The notes: generated by a model not told the origin, from the sequence alone. A stretch of 64,000 nt of DNA from Rhodamnia argentea (GCF_020921035.1 NC_063157.1:6072501-6136500); one strand, 5' to 3'. Positions 11,720 through 24,063 are shown, numbered from the stretch's first letter. Made by a program: numbers and translations.

Positions 11720-13690
11720 CCCACATAAATCTTGTGCGGCACTTGGATAAGAGCGCTCCTTCGCCAACCTTTATCTTGGTCTTCAAACTCAAAGGAAGCC
11801 CAATATTGGTGCCATCCCATAAAACAAAATGAAGAAAAGCCAGGTGATTTCATGTGTCCATCGTCGTCAAAGCTTTCTTTGGCACGATCAATCATCGTAC
11901 CAACAAAAAAAACCAAAAGAAGAAGAGTCGAACAAGAAGGGAATTTGGTTGTGAACGAATGGTAATGGGCTCATTCTATCTAACTTTCTTCCCAGAACTT
12001 TCTCGGGAAAACTAAAAAGGAAAAAAAAAAAAAAGTCAACTCAGGGATTACACTCGGGAAAATCTAAGTTCATGGAAATGACGACATAGACGTAAACCAA
12101 ATTTGCGGGAGCAAGTGGCTCAAACATGAAGTTGTTTAAACTTACTAATGTAGAGAATAGAACATGTTGTAGTGTTGGTCTAATCTTCCTACACACACAT
12201 AAGTTCATTGATCGTTTGTAATACAAATAAAGAGGGGCATTTCGTTATTATTATTATTATTTTTTTGGTCGGAAGTTCTTTTCGTTATTATTTATACAAT
12301 GATTTGGATCAATATTCACTACTTCAACTTCCATTTTCGTTTCTCTAGAATAAAAGTATACAGCCATTGTTCCAATTGTTTTCCTGTTGAGAGTTGTCGA
12401 AGATATATCAAAATTGATTCTCACTGCGAGACTTTATTGTGTCATGAAGGATTTTTGTCGATAACCATTAGCAACGTTGTGGGACAAATAATTTCTTAAA
12501 GAGAGTGTTATCACGCCTCAAAATCTGATTCCATTTCTTTTAATTCGATCATTATATTTTTCTCATGTATTTGTAATGAAATCATGATATTGCGATTGTT
12601 ACTTATAGAATCTGAAAGGAAAATCAACTTTTGTCGTGAACTAACCCACCAAACGAAAGACATGCACGGGCTCATCAGGAAATCTCTCTTCTTCTGCTTC
12701 TTTTTTTTTTTTTTTTTGGTCTAATTCTTCTGCTTAATTTTTTCCTTGCTCAAAATGATTTTTTTTTTTTCGATTATATGCATGAATAATAAGTTAAGTG
12801 TATCTAGCCATTTCACAAATAACAACATGATCGTACTATTTTCTTTTGCTTATGATTAGTGCATAGCCACTTGCACCAAAAATTTTAAGGCTATGAAGTC
12901 CTCCAAGATAATTGTTATATTAGCACTTTACTTATTTTCTTCGGACCACGCCTTATCTGATCACGAAATTAGAGGGGTATTACACCGAGTCCCCATCGTC
13001 AAGAGCAAAAACAAGAATCGATAATCGCTCTCATCTCTCGAGTACGGATGACCGCCGCAATCGAATGATCGAATTTGCAGTAAAATTGATTCGAGAAAGG
13101 GGCAATCTCAAATAGTTGACGGCTAACGGCCTCGTTAGAAAGCCGTTAATTTGCCGAAGCTGTAGGGGTTAAGCCGGTGGTTAGAGCCGGCGGACTCCAT
13201 CAGACGTGCTTTTTCTTTTCCCATCTCATTCACGCCCAGATCTGGTCTAGACAAAAGGAAACAAGAAAGCAAAGCATAAAGAGAAGGTTGCTTTACACAA
13301 TCCATTCAAGAGCAGACAGACTAAAATGATCTCTCAAAGAGGACAGATCCTTGACCAAGTGTTATGTACCGGAACTTGCTACCACAAACCCTAGAGTCCT
13401 CCATAAGGAGAGGGAAGAAATGACCGAAACAAGAGAAACCATAGGGCAGTTTAGGTCAAGCTGAGCAGAAGAAAAGCCCATGTACATACATCTGTAGCTA
13501 CTCTAAGGGCATGTGTATGTCTGTAGACAGTGATCGGTAAAAGTTACAGATCTATCGAGGTAAAAAAAAACAAAAGCGATAAAAGTCGGACCAAGACGCT
13601 TGATTCCCCCCAAAAGAGAGAGAGCAGAGAAATGAAGCAGCAGCTCTCGAGAACACCCGGTGTTCCGTAGATGGCGAGGGTCTGTTCCAC
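11720..13690. other. Intergenic, nothing recognised
   Basis: AT-rich DNA with poly-T and poly-A tracts (for example 12700-12718 and 12760-12770). ORFs of 60-77 codons have no recognisable content. The stretch 13020-13230 is less AT-rich but carries no clear gene. Confidence 0.4.
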
Positions 13691-13692
13691 GC

Positions 13693-13983
13693 TCAAGAGC
13701 TCTTCTTGATGCTCCCTTTCCACTTTAGCAAGTGCTTAAGAACTTTTTGACCACCCTTTTTACGTTCCTTCATTGGCCCCTCTCTCCTTTGTCGCCGCCG
13801 GTAATGATGGCGGTGATGACTTTGCGGAAGACTGTGTGGTCGTGGGTTGCGAACGATATGAGAAGCTGCAAGACAGCGGTCATGATGGGGATGGAGGAGG
13901 GGGAGGATGAGGGAGAGGGTAAGCGGAGACATGATGATGTTTCGGCGTTGAAAATCAAGGGAAAAGCATGAAAATACGTTCAA
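13693..13983 (-). CDS. Possible small basic protein, unrecognised
   Basis: A 96-codon minus-strand ORF follows a CT-rich leader-like repeat (14018-14046, read as CT on this strand), the usual arrangement for a plant 5' UTR. The C-terminal part is lysine-rich (KERKKGGQKVLKHLLKWKG). A second ORF of 62 codons (13958-13770) overlaps in another frame and reads as a hydrophobic peptide (IMTAVLQLLISFATHDH). I recognise neither. It could be a short-peptide gene, a mis-framed relic, or chance. Confidence 0.25.
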   Translation of the reverse strand: MNVFSCFSLDFQRRNIIMSPLTLSLILPLLHPHHDRCLAASHIVRNPRPHSLPQSHHRHHYRRRQRREGPMKERKKGGQKVLKHLLKWKGSIKKSS

Positions 13984-14017
13984 GTTTTTCTGTGCTCCTC
14001 TCTCTGATCCCTCTCTC

Positions 14018-14046
14018 TAAGAGAGAGAGAGAGAGAGAGAGAGATT
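14018..14046. repeat. GA microsatellite
   Basis: About 13 GA units, with more GA/CT just before at 13999-14017. On the minus strand it forms a CT leader upstream of the small ORF. Confidence 0.9.
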
Positions 14047-14149
14047 CGCTCTGGCGGAGCCAAGGGCAAGCTTAGCTTTATAGATAATCAAGTCTCCGCC
14101 GTATTTCTACCGTTTGATGCAAGAGATGCCAGTGTGAATTGTCGGATGA

Positions 14150-15330
14150 CAAATCAATCCTCACCGTTTCAAAAACTTGAGTAACTCACGAAATACTAAC
14201 TCTTCATTACAATTTATAAAAATTATCAACTTTTGATTACATTACCAACTACGTTTTCGACTCTAATTTAAGTTACTCACTAATGCTTATTTGAATTTTT
14301 CTTTTCAAATTCCAGTTTTCGTTATCGTTTACCAACTTTTGTCGGTCTTTCGTCCAGATGTCATAAATTTAACCTCTCATATGGATTTATCAATATTTAC
14401 TTGCATGATTTTTACCGGTTTTTCTCTTTTTAGGTTATCAACAACTTTTTCATAAAACACCTTAAATTTATCAATTATTATGTGAAACTACTGACCTGTA
14501 TTTCCAATCAAGTAACCCAATACAAAAGTTGGTGAATTTAATAAAATAAAATAAATGTAAGTAACTATCTCATAGTGTGGTCCCGATAATTAGTTGATAA
14601 CTGAATTGGAAGAATAAACGTTATATCACCTAAATTAAATGTAGGAATTTCATATGAGAGTTGGTAAATGTAAGGCGTAATTAAGAAAGATAAATAACAT
14701 TGATCAAATATAAGGAAAGTGAGTAATTAAAAGAAAAACGAACTTTGCAAGTAACTTACATGGGAGTTGATATCACAAAACTAGTAGGTAGTTAACCAGA
14801 GAAAATGTGGTAAGCCATTCCAATCGAGATTGATAATGTCTGAAAAACTTGATAAGTTTAATGTGTTACTAAGAAATGCAAATAAAAGTTTGTAAACGGT
14901 AGGAAAAATTGGCAAATTTAACAAAATCAAACAAATGTCGACAAGCAACTCATATGACAGGTGATAATCCAATGCAATGTGGTGTATATGCAAAGGGTTA
15001 CTAACCAAGGCAAATGGAAAATCATAAGAGAAGTATGGTAAATAAAAAATTTGAATGTCGATAAATAATTGAAACGCGAGTTGGTAATCCAAAACAAGTT
15101 GGTAATTTAATCCGACAAAAGTTAGTAGATCACTCAAATTAGAGTTCTAATTTCACACAAGAGTTGGCAAGTTCGAAGTGTTGGTAAGTTATGCAAATTA
15201 AAGTTCGTAAACTCGTACATAAATTACTAATTTGCAAAACTATTGAAAAATCGATAATTTCATAAAGTTGTTGTAAAACTTCTTACAAGTTACTTGAAAA
15301 TAAAGTCACCCGTAATTTTTTACCAGCATT
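14150..15330. mobile_element. Large degenerate fold-back element, about 1.2 kb
   Basis: In the left third (14160-14480) the words TACCAACTTTTG, CTAACTC and ACTTGAGTAACTC recur. In the right two-thirds (14600-15330) their complements recur many times (GAGTTGGTAA, GTTGGTAAGTTATG, AAGTTGGTAATT). This makes two diverged arms of opposite orientation built from short repeated phrases. No coding capacity or clean ends are visible. Confidence 0.4.
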
Positions 15331-15799
15331 TTTTTTTTTTGTAACTTATTATAAACACAATACAATGAAAAAAAATCCGTACTTGTGAAAAAAAATAAAT
15401 AGAATTATGCAACTTGGTAGGAGCATAGAGGCTATCTATAGAACCCCTAAGTTAACCTCTCTCCCGCCCTCTCCCTCCAATATCTTCAATAGATTGCGCT
15501 TCCGGCCGCCTTAGTTGTTCGCCAATACGCTCTCCATCGCCGTCGCCATCGTTGCCGCTGTCTCCAACATCATCGTCATGTCTTGGTCTCACTTTTGGAT
15601 ATATACGTCAACCCCTCTATCTCTCTCTCCATTACCATTATGGTCGATCGTAATTTCAGACCTTGCTTTTGAATTTGTGCGTCTATTATCACCGCCATCG
15701 ATTAGGGTTTGGGTTCTCACCATTAATTAGGGTCTAGAATAGCGTTCGAGGGTCTCCGATGGACTCGAGCTTAGTTCATCTGGTGAGGAGCTTGAGAAT

Positions 15800-15940
15800 G
15801 TTGGAGGAGCTCAACTCGATCCCGTTAAACTAGGTAGGCAGTCTACGATCCTACAATGGTGGTGCTCGAGATGGAGCCGATGGCGGTGGCCGGACAGCGT
15901 GCCATAGAGAGGAGAGAGACGTTAAGGAAATTATTGAGAT
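15800..15940. repeat. Dispersed direct repeat, copy 1
   Basis: Shares ordered words with 16684-16840: GGAGGAGCTC, ACTAGG(T)AGG, GGTGNTGCT, TATGGCGG-like, then GGAGGAGAGAG and TAAGNAAATTAT. The two copies are strongly diverged. They are 740 bases apart in the same orientation and could be remnants of one repeat family or of terminal repeats. Confidence 0.45.
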
Positions 15941-16683
15941 GATAAGTAGTAAGTACTCGTATACGTACTAGTTTATGTCCATGACATTAGCAGCATATTT
16001 AAAGGCTGTTGTCCACCTGGGCGGTGGTAGTTGTTCGTGTACGCGCGATAACTGTAATGTCTTTCCACAGGAGCTTCAGTAGATTGCCTATTTGCCTCCA
16101 TGTCGCCTTTGTTGTCCTCGACGCTTGCCATTGTAACCGCTGTCTCCAGTTTCGCAGTCTCTCTTTCAGATTTGCGCTGTAACGCCCCGATTCGACGATG
16201 GCGGGAACTATTCGGCGTGACCAGAGAACTCAGATAAGGAGCAGCTCCTTGCAGGCTTCTAGGATGGTAAAAGGAACATGGATGAGCCGAATTATTGGCC
16301 GAACAAAGCCAGAGCATACCTCAAATATATGTGTGAAAACTAGAATTAATCCAACAAGATGGCTTTCGACTTAATGTCAAGTTTTGCTTTGGAATTTCAA
16401 AGTTTAGCATGCTCAGGTTAGATTCATACAAAGATGGGCGACCTCTTGAGAAAGTGCCTGCTTGTATGCCAAAGGACAAAACCGAAAGGCTTAATGACGG
16501 GCCTAAGCGGACAATACTCTGAGCGAGTTAATCCATAAATGTCACGCCTACGTCAACCTCGACATGTTTCTTTATCACCGCCACGGTCGATCACATATTA
16601 AAACACTGTTAATTTTGATTTAGATCTCGTCGAGTGGCTTCGACAAAGCCGAGCTCCTTCGCACGGCCAAGAGCTGGAGCTCA

Positions 16684-16840
16684 CTGGAGGAGCTCGACTC
16701 CATTCGATTGAACTAGGCAGGACGTACCCTGCGACGGTGATGCTTGAAAACGGAGTCTATGGCGGCATCTGGACGGATCCGCCATGCCGAGATGACACAC
16801 AGTCCAATAGGGAGGAGAGAGGGTTTAAGAAATTATCTAG
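16684..16840. repeat. Dispersed direct repeat, copy 2
   Basis: Partner of 15800-15940, same orientation and same order of shared words. Between the copies lies a 114-codon minus-strand ORF (16317-15973; it contains MASVEDNKGDMEANRQ) that I do not recognise. Confidence 0.45.
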
Positions 16841-17485
16841 GGTCAGTTAGATGTGATTCCTGAAAATCTAGCTTACCCTGATCTTAAATTCTTGAATCTG
16901 GTACCATCCGAAACTGAATTTTCTGGGACAATTTCTTCAAACGTTCACAGCAGATCGCCTCCGAAAAGCAAAACTAGTCTGCCGTTGAAAGTTGAACAAG
17001 GTTGTCCCCTCCAACATCTATGATGTCACTTGAACCAATGACAGCTACACGGTCCCCGCGCAAGCGGAAGAAGCGGCAGAACCAAGTATAAATGCCTATA
17101 AAGTCCGCTGCACTTAATCAAGCCGCTAATCAAGGAGTCTTTCCTCTCCTGCTGATGATATTTTCCATGGACAGTTTTGACAATACACTCAGACCAAGTT
17201 GAAATTTTTGTCTTCCCCCAGGAAATTCTTCCATAAACAGGTTTGATCGCATCCGGTGAATTGTCTTCCTCACCGATACAGGCTTACAGTACTGTTAAAT
17301 CACGAGCTGCAGCATAAATTTTTAAAAAAATTAAGGATCTACCATCTAATCACGCCTTAATCCCAGACTTAACAAGTGTACTATTTCACCATACATAATG
17401 TCTGTTGCACGAGACTTTCGTTTTTCTTTTTCCAATCTCTACTTGCGGCCGCATCATACATATTCTGATGGAGGATTGCACGATT
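16841..17485. other. Intergenic, nothing recognised
   Basis: Moderately GC-balanced unique-looking sequence without a supported ORF, RNA gene or element. Confidence 0.4.
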
Positions 17486-17632
17486 CAATTCCACAAGAAG
17501 ATTAAATTATCCGATTCAGTTTGGTCGTTCGGGTTTGTTGTCGACAGTGAAACAATTTAATTCCCACAAGAAGATTAAATCACCAGATTCAGTTCGGTCA
17601 TTCGGGTTTGTTGTTGACAGCGAAACAAACTG
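17486..17632. repeat. Tandem duplication, two copies of 73 bp
   Basis: The words CCACAAGAAGATTAAAT, GATTCAGTT and TCGGGTTTGTTG occur in order at 17491 and again at 17564. The period is 73 and there are few differences, so it is a recent local duplication. Confidence 0.85.
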
Positions 17633-18140
17633 AACAGAACTCAATATACACTGTAGCAAACCTGAACAGAAGTTCCCACTTGCATTAACAAGGAATTTTC
17701 AGTTCTCTTCGATCAAAGTCGAATCAGTTTTCCAGTAGTTTCAGTCCCCAAAATTGAAATAGCAACATTGCAGAAACCAGAGAGTCATCAAGGAATCAGA
17801 GTGAGAAACCAAGGCTTCGAAAGAGACAAAATGACATCAAACTTCACCATGCAGGAGCAAGTTTATGAAATAGCTCAATTTTAAAACGAGTGAAACCAGA
17901 GATGGTCGTTGCAGGAATCCTCTTTATGCCTGATTATCCATGGTACGACGCATATTTATTTTCAATATGATGGACTAATGGTGCGAAATATTTTGCAGGA
18001 CAAACACTTGATCAAGAATTTATTTCATTGACAATAGTATGAAACAGCAAGTTGTGCATACAATAAGGCGTTTGATGTTCACCTTACTTTACAGTAGATT
18101 ATGCTTTACATTTTATTACCTCCGATGCAGACATGGGGTA

Positions 18141-20630
18141 TCACCCGATGAAATTGAACTTGTTCCTGCACATCGAAGAATACAACTTAATGGTGCGAAT
18201 ATAAAAAATAAACTGTAAAACATCAACTGTGGAAACTGATCAGTCAAATTCACACAAAGCCCTTTTCTTCCCTCTTCACACTAGTCATTTCGGAAATGGG
18301 TAAGACAGTAAGGGGAAGACAGGATGTTTTGGTCTTAATAACAACGAGCCGCCACTGGGCCAAACCCTTGCCTTATGACTGAAACTTGAAAATTGTCATG
18401 TTGAACTGAATTCAAACCCTTGAGACTGACAAGGCATTGTTTTGATTACGCTAGAACTTACATCTTTGGGTGCAGATACTGCTCCAAAGTCAGAGGCTTA
18501 GGACCACCGAACCAATCAATCAAAAATATATTCTTGATTTCTAATTTGTAAATCTGGAACTTGTGACCCTTTGGCCAGTCTGTCAGCCAACCATGAAGTT
18601 CAACATCAAATGATAATATCGTTAGCAAAAGATCATCAAAGTTCCTCGGATGTATATAATTCATCAAACCAAGGGCCAAATAGCCACTAGAAAAATGAGA
18701 GTTTCTCTAGTTACCCTTCATCTCTACATGCTTTGAGAACAAGGCAGACTTAGCATATTCTGCTTCTTCACACTCCGGGTCGACTAGCTTCAGCTGAAAA
18801 ACATAAACGAAAATTCCCACCAATTAGCTGACAATCTTGCTTGTCAGTACATGTAGGAAATCTAAATAGCTCTACTCAAACAGAATTCATGAAAGGTACA
18901 AACAGACTAACTACAAACGTTCCTCTTTTGCAAGCAGGTTCTCAAGATATCCAGCGACAGGTTCAACAACATTGCACTTGCTAGTCATAATTCAAGTCTC
19001 TCTCAAATAAACACTAGTTGGCAAGAACAATAATGTCAAAGATCCCTGCATGCAGTTTTATGACCAACGAATATATTTCTACATAGGCCATTATCTACCT
19101 AACAGATGCTAGTTAGTGAAAAAAGCAAGTAAAAAATGACTTCGCAGAAGGACACACAAAAGCCATATGGAATAAATCAGTGAAGACAGAATAAGTCAGA
19201 AGCAGGATTTAGCGTCTTGACGGCTGGCCAATTGAAATTTGGGTTTATTGTGATCGATTTTAAGGTTTTAAAAAGCCCTAACAAGTCTCGAGCTCCCTGT
19301 CGGCAGAATGTAATTGTCGGAAACCCGACGTGGCCTCCACGTGGCATATTTGCTCATATTTCACGCGTCATTTCTGAGGGCAAACGGCAAGCTTGAGATC
19401 CGCTTATGGCCGTTTTAAAATCTTAAGACACTAAAATAAAACTTTAAGCGACCAGCAGCCAAAATCTTATGTCCTTTCTCTGCACTTATCTCATCTACTA
19501 TGTCACCACTGCAGTTGAAGAAAAAACATCCAGATAATTCACAAACTTCCACAGCAACTGGGTCACAACATCAACTAAAGTAAAAGTAGCGCACCTTTCC
19601 AGTTAGCGTGATCTTCGCACAAGTGGGATTCTCAGGGTCTATCTTCCCACAGGTCCCAATAGGGTACTCACTAACTGTAAATGAAGCCCTCTCGTCTTTC
19701 ATCGCATTTTTGGCAGTTGGATCGAGAGTTGTCAAGTAAAAGTACGGGACGCCCCTTCCTTCGTTAGGTAGCCCATCACTGAATGAAACCACATTCCTGA
19801 GCAACAGAGGCATTAAAAAGAATTCTCATCAACTGAGGCATGAACAACCAAATTACAAGATTATAATCTGGATTAGCGAAATGTACCCGAATGGTGCTCC
19901 CCCCAAATCGCTGGAGATGGTGCTGCGGAATCAAAGAAGCAAATTAGCTTCGATTAACAGCAACAGAACACAGACAATTAAAAGCATAAACGACCACAGC
20001 CTGGTATGCTAATCAATCAACAGAGCAAACATGAATCAAACAATTTCAATATCACAATGGATCAAACCCGGCCAACCCAATATTTGCTTGCGCCCTGCTC
20101 CAGCATTTCGATAAAGTCACTAATTCCAGCTCTTTATTATGCCTTCGAAATCCGAAATTTCAAAGTAAAAGAAAGAACTTGCCATCAAATTGACACGGTA
20201 CCGACAGACCCTCCTCTCCAACGGGAGATACAGATTAAAAATTAGACAGCTGAAACCTTATGCAGTTACACGTATAAGAACGACGAATCATTCCTATTGA
20301 TCACTCTCTTTTTGCTGAATCACGAGCTCATTCATCAGAAGATTGGGAAAACTATTCCTAACGGATTCACCAAAAAGAGCAACACTTGACTCTAACCAGG
20401 ACGAAACAATGAAAAGACGACAAAACGGGGGAACAGGGCAAGAACGAGAAGCAGATGCTTTACTTCAGGACGCCCCATGAGTTCTGAGAGACGAGCCATC
20501 GGGCCGTAGCGGAGGCGTCCTCCGGGTCGGGTTTCGAGACGGAGAGCGGTCGGCCCTGTTCGGACGGAAGAAACCCCGCAACGAAGAACAAGATCGAACA
20601 TAGGACGCGAGACCAGCCCTTGACTTCCAT
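18141..20630 (-). CDS. CREG-like protein (FMN-binding split-barrel fold)
   Basis: A member of the cellular repressor of E1A-stimulated genes family, related in fold to pyridoxamine-phosphate oxidases but generally without that activity, and secreted or endolysosomal. Exons on the minus strand are 20630-20464, 19922-19887, 19796-19595, 18793-18715, 18579-18462 and 18165-18141, giving 208 residues. Residues 1-26 are a hydrophobic signal segment (VLCSILFFVAGF). Family landmarks are SFSDG (72-76), GVPYFYLTTLDP (83-94), CGKIDPENPTC (117-127) and IDWFGGPK (182-189). The last exon is inferred: the fifth exon may instead stop at a TAA (18460-18458) that overlaps a strong GTAAGTT donor, which would give 201 residues. 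A hAT element sits about 200 bases upstream of the start. Confidence 0.9.
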
Positions 20631-20826
20631 GCTCCTTCCTCCTCCTCAAAACAAACGCCGAGGTGGATAAATATATATAATCATACGGAAAGCAAATGAT
20701 TTTCTTTTTTGGTAAAAAAAAGCAAATGTTTGAATTTGCACGAAACGTATGCAAATATTTTAAGGAAAACATTTCATAAAATGTTAAGTTATTTTTATCT
20801 CCTAACATGCTTTTGCGGGCTAAAGT

Positions 20827-21975
20827 TAGAGGTGTCAAATAGGTTAATCGGGTCGAATATGGTCCGACTAATATTAACCCGTCTAATGACCTACACTCAA
20901 TCCGATCCGCAACTGATTCATACCCGGCCCAATTCGACCCGACCCATTTTAATCCATATTAGCAAAACACACTAATATTCTAGGAAAATCTATACTACTC
21001 ATTTAACTTATTTTAAGCTTTCACTGGTATATGCTATCTAATAGAAAAATGCACACTAAATAATAATAAAAAGCAAATTAAATAATAAAAAAATTAATAA
21101 AATAAAATAAAAGAATGATATTACTAAGATACTTTTGGATCCAATGACGTTCTTAGTCTAAGAAAAATATTTCATGTAGAAGGAAGTTTTGGCCGAGAAA
21201 GTATAGAGAGAAAAATCAAAACGAAGCAAGGAAAACAACAAAATGGATAAGGAAATCAGTCCAAGAGGGAAACAAAATTTTTCCTAACCAAGATTAGCAG
21301 CTGGGAATCTCGATATTTCACGGGGCAAATCACCACTGGATGGCTGAGATGAATCTCGATATTTCATTGATTTGTTCTTTGGTCAAAGATATTTAATCGA
21401 TTTCGATTACATAAATCGACGATGCCCACGCTCCGCGCTCGAATTTTTCCTTTTGCAGGTTCTTAGCCACACTCTGCCCCCTCCCCGACGCTGCAACTAA
21501 CTCTCCGGAAAAAGCTCACCATGCGGGGTGGGGAGCGGCAGCAGCGGTGGGGGAGGGCGGCGGCGGTATTCGACCGCAAGAGGGCGGCGATGGTGGTGGG
21601 TGGCAACGGTGGTGGGCGATGGTGGCAATCGGCGGCGGGAGACGGTGGTTGGCGGGGAGGCGGTGGTCGGGGCCGGAGGTTGTCGGCAGCGGTGGTTAGG
21701 GGTCGGAGATGGTGGGCGACGACGGTCAGCAATGGGAGTGGCCGGTGGTGGGTGGCTCGTGACCCAACCCGAGTACAATGATGATTAAACCTTTTGAAGG
21801 GTAAAAAATGGGTTCTATGTGGGTTACATGTGTAACCCATTTTTTACCCATCGGATTTAGCTTCGCTTATTCGGACCCATTTTTGTTAGGCTCTCTAAAA
21901 GCTAACAACCCATATAAGACTCATTTATTCAAATATGGGTAAAAAATGGGTCATGAACCCATATTCACAGCTCTA
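20827..21975. mobile_element. Non-autonomous hAT-type DNA transposon, 1149 bp
   Basis: Flanked by a perfect 8-bp target-site duplication GCTAAAGT (20819-20826 and 21976-21983), diagnostic of the hAT superfamily. The ends start TAGAGGTGTCAAATAGG and, on the other strand, TAGAGCTGTGAATATGG. Subterminal regions are rich in GGGTC/GGGTT words on both sides. The middle (about 21480-21770) is a GC-rich, GGTGG-type low-complexity block that opens ORFs of 86-125 codons in several frames; none resembles a transposase. It lies 197 bases upstream of the CREG-like start codon, so it may touch that promoter. Confidence 0.85.
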
Positions 21976-21983
21976 GCTAAAGT

Positions 21984-22270
21984 ACACTACAAGTGCCAAA
22001 ACTTGTGTACGGCTCTCACTTTAGTGCTAAAACTTTTAAAATAATCACTTAAGTTTCAAATTTTTTGAAAAGCGATCACTTTAGTACCAAAACTTTCAAA
22101 ACAATAACTTAAGTGCCATTTTTTTTTTAAAACCGCGCACTTCAGTACCAACTCTAAAGAGCCACGTCGGCTCAAATATTAATAAAAAAAATAGGCCATA
22201 TCGAATTTCCAACGAATCACGTTAGCTCAAATCTAAGTTAGCACTTAATCAAACATTTAAATAGTTCCCA
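21984..22270. repeat. Phrase repeat (half of a fold-back element?)
   Basis: The phrase 'cactttagtgccaaaactttnaaa' recurs four or five times in 160 bases, ending near GAGCCACGTCGGC (about 22150). It resembles one arm of the fold-back elements elsewhere in the window. The hAT element 20827-21975 was inserted next to or within it. Confidence 0.5.
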
Positions 22271-23750
22271 ACTATAGAAAATGTATGTAAAGTAGTGAAT
22301 AAATTACATACTAGAAAAGGGAAAAGATAATAATTCGAGTCGTCTCGACCGACGATTAAACGGTGTCTTGTTATAAGGCCTTGAGGAGAACCCGTGAGCG
22401 CTAAAAAAAAAAAGGGTCAAAGTAAGTTTTCCTAAAATAATCTATCAAATATGTATATGAATAAAACGCACGTTAAATAATTACTTTTTCGAAATGTTGA
22501 CGGGGTCGTGGCGCCACAAGAAGAATAAGTTTTGCTCATTAATCATTAAAGCCTAAGTTTTTGTATGTTACGGCAATTTGTATAAAAGCTATGCGAAAAA
22601 TATAAATAGAAACGATCCGTTACCATCGAGAAGTGAGTATTTAATCGAAAAATTACCCGTGGATCAGAAGTTCCTTCTTCGTAAAAGTGCCTAACGAGGG
22701 CATTTTCAATAGTTAAAAGAGATTCTTGGTAGAGACCGCATTAATCAATTTGGCAGAGAAAAATCAATCGACTCAGAATTAACTCGCTATGCCAAAATTT
22801 TTGGCGCTTTTTTTCTTTTTTACGCAATTGCAACCAATGCTGTCCCATATATTGCGTGAGAGGGAGAAAATTTTAATGTGAAATGGGAAATTTAATTAAT
22901 GGAAAAAAAAAACCAATGAAAAGTGCGAAAAATGCCGCGAAGTTGCGTGGCCCACGACCCCGACCAAGAGAAGGTCCGACTTGATCTACCTAAACCAGGG
23001 TTACAAGGCTAACGAGAGTTCACCGGGGGGAAATACCAACCAAAGCATGCCAACCCAAAAGGGTTCCAACCTATCGGACTAAGGAATCATGCTTTAGGCT
23101 CTGCTTGCTTCACGAAAAATAAATAATTTAAAAAATATTTCTTTAAAAATGATCGCTTGTATCATTTGAGAGAATTATTAAAAAAAAATATTGGTTATCG
23201 ACAATAGTACATGTATAAACAATTACGTAGACGACGGAAATATTTTTGCTCGTTCATTTTTGTAAGCGATATAATTGATTATTTTCAGAAAATCTATTTT
23301 TTCATATAATTCATTTTTCACGAAAGAAACACATCCTTGATCATTATGTAAGAATTAATATTTCATGAACAAGGAACGGACCTAAATAAGGACATATAGC
23401 CACTATATAGGTTTATTATATCAACCAACTTAATTACATTGGGAGATGTGCCGGTTTTACCCTCTTCTTTTCTCGCCAATCAGAGCTAGAGGCGAGCACG
23501 CTGTCGTTCGAATGCCAAATCAAATCCATCCATCAATACCGGGCAAATGCGATTATGCGAGTAATGATCTTCGCCGAAAAGCCGGATTCGCCGGATTCTA
23601 ATTGGGGCCGGGCGTGTACATTGGCTATGCGCAAATTTGGACGACATATTATGTGTAATATTCAGGCTTTACCCGGCTTGAGTCCGGCTCAATGATGATT
23701 TCTGCCAAATTAGCTGAAAGCAATTCACAAAGAGGCTAATCGGGCATCAT
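22271..23750. other. AT-rich intergenic DNA
   Basis: No gene is visible. A transposon-end-like phrase (GGCTCTGCTTGCTTCACG, 23097-23114) followed by AAAAT-rich DNA resembles the left end at 26217 and suggests another decayed element. The part after about 23450 is likely promoter-side DNA of the DUF716 gene. Confidence 0.35.
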
Positions 23751-24063
23751 CGGAGAATAAAACGGAGTCGGGTCACCCGGATGCTCCGGCCGTCGTCATT
23801 CCGACGGCGGTTCTAGAAGTGGAACGTGACCAAAAAGTCCAAAACCGGCACAAGCACGCAGAAAACGAACGGCCGTAACACACCAAACACCGAGAAGATT
23901 CGACAGGCTCACCTCCTTTGACCTTCGGCCCAGCGCGAGCGCGACCATCTCTCTGGAGAATCCGCCGGCCTCCTCCTCCTCCTTCTCCTCTTCGATCCCT
24001 TCGAAGTGAAACCAAAACTCAATCTCGTGAGGCGAGCACACGCAGTGAGCGACTCGAAGGACG

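Noticed and set aside
15400..16840. Direct repeats as LTRs of a retrotransposon
   Set aside because: Too short and diverged, no TG..CA ends, no primer-binding site or polyprotein between them.
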